The position numbers and the translations under genes are program-made. This document shows, piece by piece, positions 57,918 through 64,000 of a DNA stretch of 64,000 nucleotides. A model generated the notes under the pieces. The model had not been told where the DNA came from and did no database searches. It saw nothing but the letters and a program-made list of their open reading frames with translations. Where the stretch lies: assembly GCA_046329555.1 (NCBI GenBank), contig JAXLUK010000003.1, positions 372,001 to 436,000 of the forward strand, given 5' to 3'. The stretch is from UBA1941 sp046329555. GTDB taxonomy: Bacteria > Bacteroidota > Bacteroidia > Chitinophagales > LD1. Position 1 is the first letter of the stretch, and each line of letters opens with the position of its first letter.

Positions 57918-59282
57918 TTATTTACGAAGATGCCACGCTTTTACTTTGGTGAAAGCACGCAATCCCTGATGCGATAAAGTAGCGCCGAATCCTGAATGCT
58001 TGCGGCCGCTCCACGGAAGCGCAGCACTAACCCGGTCGCAGCAATTCCAATATCCGGTGCCACTATTCATCGCCTTCAATATCTTTTCCGCACGCTTTTG
58101 ATTAGCACTATATACTGACGCTGTAAGTCCGTATTCCGTATCATTCATCAACGCAATGGCTTCTGCATCGTTTTTCACTTTCATAATACCAATTACGGGG
58201 CCGAAACTTTCCTCGCGCATTACTTTCATGCTGTGATTGACGTGTACCAAAACCGTTGGCTCATAGAAATTGCCCGGCCGGTTTACCCGTCTGCCACCAG
58301 TTAAACCCAATGCACCTTTTCGAATAGCATCGCGAACATGGTGATCAACCACGGCTAATTGCGCCTCGCGCGTTAAAGCACCCAAATACACCCCCGGCTC
58401 GGTTGGTGCGCCAAGCACATAGCCGCGAACTTCGCGAACGAAAGCATCCACATACGCATCATAAATCTTCTCATGAACATAGATACGTTCTACACTACAA
58501 CAACTCTGACCGTTGTTATAAAATGCGCCATCGGCCGTTGCCTGCGCAACAGCTACCACGTCGGCAACATCGTCGGCAACATACAACGGATCTTTGCCAC
58601 CCAATTCCAACTGACAAGGAACCATTTTCGGTGCCACTTTTTCATAAATGAACTTCCCCGTGGCATAAGAACCCGTGAAGAAATATCCATCTAAATTCAT
58701 ATCCAACAATGTTGCACCTACTTTTTTAGCGCCAATGGCTACCTGAAAAACACCATCCGGAATACCTGCTTGCTTTAGTAACTTTTCAATTTGCAACCCC
58801 GTAAGCGTTGCGAATTCTGAAGGTTTGTAAAAAACCGCATTGCCTGCCAATAATGCAGGAACAAAAACATTCGTACCCACCAGATAGGGATAATTCCAGG
58901 CGCTGATATTACCTACTACACCTAGTGGTTCGTAGCTGATCATTTCCGTAATTCCCGCATCCTGGTGCATCACTTCATCAGCAAGATACTTACTGGCATG
59001 ATCAGTAAGCCATTGAATTCGATTGCGTGCGCCATTCACTTCATTTCGCGCCTGTTGCAAGGGTTTTCCAGTTTCTGAGGTAAGAATGGCGGCGCAAGTT
59101 TCCAAATGCTGCTTCAACAGCAAACTGAATTTCTTCAGTTTTGAAATTCGTGTTGCCAGAGGCACGTTGGCCCACAATAATTGCGCCTCACGTAGAATAA
59201 CTAATTTCTTTTTCAGGGAAGCAGCGCTGTCTTCGCGCACCGTTTTTATAGATTTTCCGGTGGCCGGATTGATTATTTTCAT
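57918..59282 (-). CDS. NAD(P)-dependent aldehyde dehydrogenase
   Basis: This 454-residue member of the ALDH superfamily has ISAWNYPYLVGTNVF, the nucleotide loop FFTGSYATGKFI, catalytic E226 in CQLELGGKDP and C261 in NNGQSCCSVERIY, then EESFGPVIGIM and GYWNCCDRVSAALPWSGRKHSGFG. It resembles succinate-semialdehyde and short-chain aldehyde dehydrogenases, but the substrate cannot be assigned. It starts with MKIINPATGK and is first gene of the operon that continues through nitronate monooxygenase, PhoD-like and LpxL-like genes. Confidence 0.93.
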   Translation of the reverse strand: MKIINPATGKSIKTVREDSAASLKKKLVILREAQLLWANVPLATRISKLKKFSLLLKQHLETCAAILTSETGKPLQQARNEVNGARNRIQWLTDHASKYLADEVMHQDAGITEMISYEPLGVVGNISAWNYPYLVGTNVFVPALLAGNAVFYKPSEFATLTGLQIEKLLKQAGIPDGVFQVAIGAKKVGATLLDMNLDGYFFTGSYATGKFIYEKVAPKMVPCQLELGGKDPLYVADDVADVVAVAQATADGAFYNNGQSCCSVERIYVHEKIYDAYVDAFVREVRGYVLGAPTEPGVYLGALTREAQLAVVDHHVRDAIRKGALGLTGGRRVNRPGNFYEPTVLVHVNHSMKVMREESFGPVIGIMKVKNDAEAIALMNDTEYGLTASVYSANQKRAEKILKAMNSGTGYWNCCDRVSAALPWSGRKHSGFGATLSHQGLRAFTKVKAWHLRK

Positions 59283-59371
59283 GGAAGGCGAATGTAATAA
59301 TTACCCCGCAGCTACTGTACATCATCGTCTAATGCAGCCTTTCGGCAGAAAACCCTATCTTGTGATAATAA

Positions 59372-60151
59372 ATGTTGGGTAAGATGACCAGAGTTGTTTT
59401 CAGGCCTGCGCAGTACGCCTTTTGGGTTGTTGGATGTTTAGCCGCCCTGATAGTCATGTTACCTTCTTGTAAGAAAACGGATCCACCGGTGAAAAATCTG
59501 AACATTCGTTTTTCGCCGGTTTGGAATGGTTCACCCATAACTTTAAATACAAATAATACCGGCCCTGATAATCGTCGTTTCCGTTTCAGCAAAATGAAAA
59601 TGTACCTCTCGCATATTCGTTTTGTTGCGGCTGATGGCACCGAAACTGAAGTTCGCGATATCGCCTTTCTTAATCTGGCCAACCCATCTACGCTGCAATT
59701 GTCGCTAAACGGGCTGTCGGGCACCTACACCGGTATGAAATTCGGTTTAGGTTTAGATAGTGCGCAAAGCACCATTGACCCCACCACCGTTGGTGCCGAC
59801 AGTCCGCTAAATCCGGATAACGGTATGTGGTGGTCGAATGTGGAGCAGTATGTTTTTGCAGAAGTAGAAGGACAGTGCGATACGATAGTGCCCATGCCAG
59901 CCGGGGTAATTTGGAACTTTTTATACCATCCCGGTACGCAGGCCTGTTACCGAACCGTTACCATTACCCAAACCTTTAACTTTAGCGGAGACGGCAAGAA
60001 TGAAGTTACGGTGGCAGCCGATTTCCAAAAAATATTTTACGCCAACAACGCCATTCAAATTACTTCAGAACCTACCACCAGCACCACCGACAAACCGGCC
60101 TTAGCCGTTAAGTTTGCCAATCAAATGCAGCAAATATTTTCGGTTTTATGA
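59372..60151 (+). CDS. MbnP-like lipoprotein
   Basis: This 259-residue protein has a lipoprotein signal (LIVMLPSCKK, Cys33). Its beta-sandwich has NLNIRFSPVWNG, FRFSKMKMYLSHIRF, GTYTGMKFGLGLD and NGMWWSNVEQYVFAEVEG. This matches the MbnP family, in which a Trp is oxidised to kynurenine by the di-heme partner MbnH to make a copper site. W153/W154 are candidates here. The next gene overlaps by 4 bp and is an MbnH-like di-heme protein. No methanobactin genes are present, so the pair would work in copper or iron handling independently. The start is the ATG at 59372 or 59384. Confidence 0.88.
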   Translation: MLGKMTRVVFRPAQYAFWVVGCLAALIVMLPSCKKTDPPVKNLNIRFSPVWNGSPITLNTNNTGPDNRRFRFSKMKMYLSHIRFVAADGTETEVRDIAFLNLANPSTLQLSLNGLSGTYTGMKFGLGLDSAQSTIDPTTVGADSPLNPDNGMWWSNVEQYVFAEVEGQCDTIVPMPAGVIWNFLYHPGTQACYRTVTITQTFNFSGDGKNEVTVAADFQKIFYANNAIQITSEPTTSTTDKPALAVKFANQMQQIFSVL

Positions 60152-61290
60152 ATTGGCGATTGCTTCCCTTTGTTTTGGCGTTTGTTTTGTTGGAACTAGC
60201 GGCATGTCGCCGCGACCCGCCCGTGCACGCTACGCCCGACCCCAATGATCCGGATAGTTTGTATGTGGGCACGCCTTACGACGCCAACGGATACAAAGAT
60301 AAATTAGCGTTCAAACAACTCTATCGTACCATTGAAGTACCGGCCGACAACCCGATGACGGTTGAAGGTATTGAGTACGGTAGAATGTTGTTTTATGATT
60401 CTACTTTTTCTTCGAATAAAAAAGTGTCGTGCAGCAGTTGCCACAAGCAGGAATACGCCTTTGCCGACAATCAGGTGTTCAGCACCAATGTTGCTGGATT
60501 AACCAAGCGAAACACTTCTTCTTTGGTGGATATGGGTGTGAACCATCGTTTTTTCTGGGATGGCCGGGCCTACACCATTGAACAGGCCGTGGAGGACGCC
60601 TTGAAAAACGAGCAACACACGGATTTTGATGCAGATACCGCCTATATCAATCATCAGCCGCGTTATCGCTATCTGGTCAAAAAGGCTTTTGGCCGACCAG
60701 GCTTAGCTACAAAAGACAATATGATTAAAGCAATTGCGCAGTTTATCCGAACCATGGTTTCTTACCAAACTCGTTTTGACCGAGCGCCTAAAACACTGGG
60801 GGCATTAACCCCAGATGAACAGGATGGCTTTGTAATTTTTAATACAGATTCTGTTAATGGCCAGCTAAACGGCGATTGTTTCCATTGTCATGTTGATGGC
60901 GTTTATCTCACCTTTGCCAATCAGAATGTTGGTTTTTCCAACAACGCACTGGATTCAGTTATTACGATTAATGGTTTTGCCGACCCTGGCTTGGGTGGTG
61001 TTAGCGGCGCTTCTACAGATTTTGGAAAATTTAAAATTCCCACCTTGCGGAATGTAGCGGTAACAGCACCCTATATGCATGATGGTCGCTTCAAAACACT
61101 GGAAGAAGTACTTGATCATTACAGCGAACATCTAAAAAGTTCACCTACAGTAGATCCGTTCATGAAAAGCTTACCTCAGGGCGGACGGCACCTCACGCAG
61201 ACCCAGAAAGACCATTTACTGGCGTTTTTGCGCAGTCTTACGGATACGGCTATTACACAAGGTAAACGCTACAGTAACCCATTTTATTAA
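60148..61290 (+). CDS. Di-heme cytochrome c peroxidase/MbnH-like lipoprotein
   Basis: This 380-residue protein has a lipoprotein signal (LLELAAC, Cys20). Two heme c sites are present: C95-S-S-C-H99 in VSCSSCHKQEYAFAD and C244-F-H-C-H248 in GDCFHCHVDG. The family block KIPTLRNVAVTAPYMHDGRF is near the C-terminus and VNHRFFWDGRA in between. This is the CCP/MauG/MbnH superfamily. Pairing with the MbnP-like gene by ATGA overlap favours MbnH-like tryptophan oxidation over simple peroxide removal. It is periplasmic and lipid anchored. Confidence 0.92.
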   Translation: MNWRLLPFVLAFVLLELAACRRDPPVHATPDPNDPDSLYVGTPYDANGYKDKLAFKQLYRTIEVPADNPMTVEGIEYGRMLFYDSTFSSNKKVSCSSCHKQEYAFADNQVFSTNVAGLTKRNTSSLVDMGVNHRFFWDGRAYTIEQAVEDALKNEQHTDFDADTAYINHQPRYRYLVKKAFGRPGLATKDNMIKAIAQFIRTMVSYQTRFDRAPKTLGALTPDEQDGFVIFNTDSVNGQLNGDCFHCHVDGVYLTFANQNVGFSNNALDSVITINGFADPGLGGVSGASTDFGKFKIPTLRNVAVTAPYMHDGRFKTLEEVLDHYSEHLKSSPTVDPFMKSLPQGGRHLTQTQKDHLLAFLRSLTDTAITQGKRYSNPFY

Positions 61291-61339
61291 ATTGCTTTTT
61301 TTATACAATATATTTATTTATTGCATCTTTTATACAATT
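61291..61339 (+). repeat. Two 20-bp direct repeats before satD-like gene (candidate operator)
   Basis: Copies at 61291-61310 and 61320-61339 both begin ATTGC and contain TTTTATACAAT. They agree at 17 of 20 bases with a 29-bp step. The second copy covers the -33 region of the promoter. The arrangement suggests a regulator binding the same face twice. Confidence 0.6.
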
Positions 61340-61351
61340 AGTCTAACTTTG
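61320..61351 (+). promoter_or_regulatory. Bacteroidota-type promoter of the satD-like gene
   Basis: TTG at 61321-61323 is followed 20 bp later by TAACTTTG at 61344-61351, a perfect TAnnTTTG. Then comes GAAG and the ATG at 61357. The 5' leader would be only a few bases long. Confidence 0.8.
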
Positions 61352-61356
61352 CGAAG

Positions 61357-61989
61357 ATGGCCCGGCAGTATATTTTGATGGCAGATGTTATTTCGAGCCG
61401 CACCTTTGCACCTAAAGGATTGGCAGCACAGTTTGCCGAAGTGGTAGCCCACATCAATAAGCGGTTTAAGAAGGATTTGTTATCGCCATTAACCATCACC
61501 CTGGGCGATGAATTTCAGGGGGTGGCGGCCCATTTGCCGGCAGCAGTGGAAGTATTGATTGCTATGGAAGAGGCGATAGTTACCCGTGGATTGCCTTTTC
61601 AATTGCGATATGTACTTTACTACGGTAGTATAGAAACACCAGTGAATACAATGAAAGCCCACGGTATGTTAGGGGCCGGGCTCACCGCGGCCCGTCAGCA
61701 GTTAGGAGCCCTAAAAAAGAAGAAACGCCTTCGTTTTCATATTGAAACCGGCAAAGCCTTGCGCGACAGTTTGCACAACGAAACTTTCTTTATCTTTCAA
61801 TCGCTGACCGATGGTTGGCACCCTCGCGACAGCGCGCTGCTGGAAGCCTTCTTGCACTGGGGTGATTACCGAAAGGTAGCGGAAGCCCTTAATAAGGACG
61901 TTTCATTGGTGTGGCGGCGAGAAAAAACGCTTCGCATCCGCGAGTATATCGCGGCACGGGCGGTATTACGCCAATTAACTCAATTATGA
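61357..61989 (+). CDS. SatD-family protein
   Basis: This 210-residue protein shows the SatD core: YILMADVISSRTF near the N-terminus, LTITLGDEFQGVAAHLPAAVEVL and RYVLYYGSIETPVN, GAGLTAARQQL. The C-terminal ~50 residues (WGDYRKVAEALNKDVSLVWRREKTLRIREY) form a helix-turn-helix of the kind seen in SatD proteins. Function is unproven; the family has been linked to stress or acid tolerance in streptococci and often pairs with a membrane protein. The same holds here: the next gene overlaps by 4 bp. It may regulate its own promoter through the upstream repeats. Confidence 0.88.
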   Translation: MARQYILMADVISSRTFAPKGLAAQFAEVVAHINKRFKKDLLSPLTITLGDEFQGVAAHLPAAVEVLIAMEEAIVTRGLPFQLRYVLYYGSIETPVNTMKAHGMLGAGLTAARQQLGALKKKKRLRFHIETGKALRDSLHNETFFIFQSLTDGWHPRDSALLEAFLHWGDYRKVAEALNKDVSLVWRREKTLRIREYIAARAVLRQLTQL

Positions 61990-62339
61990 TTCATCATTTT
62001 CTACAATACAGCTTGTTTTTCCTGATTCAGGAATTGTTAGCCTTACCGGTTTTTTATGCCATCCGCCGCTATTACTCGGCACAATCTACTGTTACCCAAA
62101 ACAAGTGGTTGTATTCGGCACTGAAAGGGGTTTTAGAACGACTGGTTATTTTTGTAGGATTGGTGAATGAAGTGCCTTCCGTAGTAACCTTTTTTGGCGC
62201 AGTAAAGCTAGGTACCAGGCTGGATGACGACAAAAAGAACCGGGTTTCCAACGATTACTTTCTGGTGGGGAATCTGGTTTCTATCCTTATGGTTACAGCC
62301 AATTACCTGATTTCCAGAATGATTATTGAAGGGGAATAG
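61986..62339 (+). CDS. Small membrane protein coupled to satD-like gene
   Basis: This 117-residue protein has three hydrophobic helices: MIHHFLQYSLFFLIQELLAL, VIFVGLVNEVPSVVTFFGAV and DYFLVGNLVSILMVTANYLI. A short cytoplasmic-looking acidic/basic loop (DDDKKNRVSND) separates the last two. I do not recognise the family; SatD neighbours are often DUF3307-type membrane proteins, which this does not clearly match. Its ATG overlaps the SatD stop (ATGA), so translation is coupled. Confidence 0.78.
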   Translation: MIHHFLQYSLFFLIQELLALPVFYAIRRYYSAQSTVTQNKWLYSALKGVLERLVIFVGLVNEVPSVVTFFGAVKLGTRLDDDKKNRVSNDYFLVGNLVSILMVTANYLISRMIIEGE

Positions 62340-62397
62340 GGAATTTCAGCCTCCGAAACTGATCCGGACACTGCTGCCATAAATAGAGGCTAATTTT

Positions 62398-62405
62398 TAT
62401 CTTCG
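62398..62405 (+). promoter_or_regulatory. Possible -7 element before scpB
   Basis: TATCTTCG is one mismatch from TAnnTTTG and identical to the element before the DUF47 gene. It lies 12 bp upstream of the scpB ATG. No good -33 TTTG was found, so this is weak. Confidence 0.35.
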
Positions 62406-62416
62406 CCATCCTTTTT

Positions 62417-63028
62417 ATGGAAAATCTGCAGCAACATATTGAAGCCCTGATTTTCAGCAGCGATTCTGCCATTACCAAGGCCGACATGCTGGAATGCGCC
62501 AGGAAGATTGAAGGCGCGGTTATAGACGAACAAATTCTGGATGAATTATTAGCGGCTATCGAAGAAAAATACCGGCAAGATTACTTCGCTTTTGAATTGC
62601 GGGTATTGGGCGGTGGCTACCAATTTTTCACGAAGCCAGCCTATTACGGCACAGTATCTATTTTAATTGGCCAGAAAGAGAAAAAGCGATTATCCACTGC
62701 CGCTTTGGAAACACTGGCCATTATTGCGTATAAAGGTCCGATTACCAAAGCTGAATGTGAAGCCATTCGCGGTGTGAATTGTGATTATTCGGTTCAGAAA
62801 TTATTAGAGAAAGAATTGATTGAGGTGGCTGGCCGCATTGAAGCGGCTGTGGGCAAGCCGATTCTTTACAAAGTAACTCCATTATTTCTGGACTACTTCG
62901 GCATTAACAGCACCAATGAATTACCTAAGCTGAAAGATGTTATTCTTCCTGAAGAAAATACCATCGGCGAGGTCAGCGAAGTTGTATCAGACCTGCCTCC
63001 AGCAGAAGAGACCACCGCTACTGAATAA
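62417..63028 (+). CDS. scpB: Chromosome segregation protein ScpB
   Basis: This 203-residue kleisin-associated subunit of the SMC-ScpA-ScpB condensin works in chromosome compaction and segregation. It has two winged-helix domains: HIEALIFSSDSAITKADML and GGYQFFTKPAYY in the first, LSTAALETLAIIAYKGPITKAECEAIRGVN, a highly conserved ScpB block, in the second, then ELIEVAGR and PILYKVTPLFLDYFGI. The C-terminal tail is acidic. It overlaps the convergent sulfatase-fold gene by 11 bp. Confidence 0.96.
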   Translation: MENLQQHIEALIFSSDSAITKADMLECARKIEGAVIDEQILDELLAAIEEKYRQDYFAFELRVLGGGYQFFTKPAYYGTVSILIGQKEKKRLSTAALETLAIIAYKGPITKAECEAIRGVNCDYSVQKLLEKELIEVAGRIEAAVGKPILYKVTPLFLDYFGINSTNELPKLKDVILPEENTIGEVSEVVSDLPPAEETTATE

Positions 63029-64000
63029 ACACTTCCATCACCTGCTGCAACCAGGCTTTGGCCTGATTCGATAGCACCCCGGCACTCCCGCTTTCATGTA
63101 CTGTGTAATGGTTCGCCCAGTCGTATACCCATTCTGATGAATCGTTTTGCACGAAGCCAAAGCCCTCCGTAAAAACCCAATGTGCTCCAGACTGTCTGCA
63201 AGGATTTAAGGCGTTTTGCGACCATTGAAACGGCCGCCCGTCTCGCCCACACATCTGCATTATAGTTCCGGGCCAATCTTCCTGCGATACCACCTCCGAA
63301 ATTTTTTGTCCTCTCCAACCGCTATCCAACGCCCCACCAATCAGCATGCACGGAATATGATGCATTTCCTTTGTTTTGAAATTGTTATTCCATGGATCGG
63401 GATGCCCGTGATCGGCAATCAGTAAAAAAATCGTATTTCTATACCAAGGTGTTTGTTTCGCTTTTCTAAAAAAATCACCCAGACAACTATCTGCATAAAT
63501 GAGTGCATTCACATATCCATTCTGCTGATTGGCCCAAGGTAAATGAACAGTAGCGCGGGGAATATCATATTCGCTATGCGTGCTTTGCGTAAACAAGGCG
63601 GCCAGAAAAGGCTCTTGTAAGGAACCTAATTCCTGATGAAAAACTGAAAACGTATGTTCATCATGAACTCCCAGATTACCGCGATAAAAAGCGGGATTGA
63701 TGTCCTTTTCTTCAATAATTTTCTGAAAACCGCAATCGTAAATCAAACCTTTGAGATTGCCATATTCTAACTGTCCGCCGAATAAAAATAGCGATTGGTA
63801 GCCATCGGCAATGAACGGCCTTGGCCACTTAGGGAGTCGCTTCATTTTTTCAGGATAATTCACAATGGCCCCTGTTGGCAATGCGGGGAAACCGGTAAAC
63901 AGTGCGCCCACTCCCTGGTCGCTGCGCTCACCGCTGGCGTAACATCGGGTAAAAAGCAATCCTTCTTTTGTCAGTGCATCAAAATTGGGCGTAACGATAT
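63018..64000 (-). CDS. LtaS-like sulfatase-fold protein, 5' end outside window
   Basis: The frame is open to the right edge (ITPNFDALTKEGLLFTRCYA precedes the visible part), so the N-terminal membrane region and first metal Asp lie off the window. The visible 327 codons have ASGERSDQGVGALFTGFPALP, where the Ser/Thr nucleophile of the LTA synthase/sulfatase family lies, then CGFQKIIEEKDI, AALFTQSTHSEYDIP, VNALIYADSCLGDFF and the metal site LIADHGHPDPW. Gram-negative homologs transfer phosphoglycerol or phosphoethanolamine to glycans or act as phosphatases. The substrate is unknown. The TTG at 63959 is internal, not a start. Confidence 0.87.
   Translation of the reverse strand, partial: IVTPNFDALTKEGLLFTRCYASGERSDQGVGALFTGFPALPTGAIVNYPEKMKRLPKWPRPFIADGYQSLFLFGGQLEYGNLKGLIYDCGFQKIIEEKDINPAFYRGNLGVHDEHTFSVFHQELGSLQEPFLAALFTQSTHSEYDIPRATVHLPWANQQNGYVNALIYADSCLGDFFRKAKQTPWYRNTIFLLIADHGHPDPWNNNFKTKEMHHIPCMLIGGALDSGWRGQKISEVVSQEDWPGTIMQMCGRDGRPFQWSQNALNPCRQSGAHWVFTEGFGFVQNDSSEWVYDWANHYTVHESGSAGVLSNQAKAWLQQVMEVFIQ

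Noticed and set aside
63957..63959. TTG at 63959 as the start of the sulfatase-fold gene
   Set aside because: The frame continues upstream to the window edge with family-like residues (PNFDALTKEG), so the gene is cut by the window.

Overview
The window comes from a Bacteroidota bacterium, most likely a Chitinophagales- or Saprospiria-like member. This is inferred from type IX secretion system (T9SS) cargo with both kinds of C-terminal sorting domain, PorP/SprF and PorE-type proteins, a TonB receptor followed by a DUF4249 lipoprotein, DUF2490 and SatD genes, and one clear Bacteroidota-type promoter (TAACTTTG). No tRNA, rRNA, CRISPR array, insertion sequence or phage gene was seen.

Left half, 1-30893, minus strand: this is a surface-protein region. 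A secreted beta-helix-like protein runs off the left edge. Next comes a unit transcribed right to left: a giant gene of about 25.1 kb (5751-30893, about 8380 residues) with a signal peptide, Ig/PKD-like domains, a very long tail of cadherin-like domains and a type B T9SS sorting domain; then a PorP/SprF-type outer-membrane protein; then a PorE-like OmpA protein; then a terminator. It reads as an adhesin encoded beside its probable secretion partner and a cell-wall anchor. Inside the giant gene, seven near-identical copies of a 313-residue (939-bp) three-domain unit form a tandem array. Six of these are arranged as a duplicated block of three (2817 bp).

Middle, 31172-41252, plus strand: a tightly packed run encodes a nucleotidyltransferase-PfkB kinase fusion with the HldE domains in reverse order, a TrxR-like ferredoxin-NADP reductase with its 2Fe-2S ferredoxin, and a secreted M1 aminopeptidase. 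A palindrome-rich GC-rich spacer then precedes a TonB-dependent receptor/DUF4249 pair, a Sua5-type tRNA-modification enzyme and a CDF metal transporter.

41262-53989: mixed housekeeping genes follow. They include a YghO-like protein, a PLP enzyme with a small membrane protein, a PafA-like phosphatase, a MerR-like regulator, a T9SS cargo beta-propeller, DNA ligase LigA and a beta-propeller/DUF2007 tail-anchored protein. A DUF2490 gene is followed by DUF47 and a PiT phosphate transporter; both DUF2490 and DUF47 are preceded by 11-bp-spaced TTAACA-type repeats resembling Pho boxes. Methylmalonyl-CoA epimerase and a YjjG-type phosphatase close this part.

54042-64000: a thioredoxin-fold protein converges on a four-gene minus-strand operon with two ATGA-type overlaps (aldehyde dehydrogenase, nitronate monooxygenase, PhoD-like phosphatase, LpxL-like acyltransferase). 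Then come an MbnP/MbnH-like pair (copper-protein type lipoprotein plus di-heme peroxidase), a SatD/membrane-protein pair behind a clear promoter with a 20-bp direct repeat, ScpB, and an LtaS-like sulfatase-fold protein running off the right edge.
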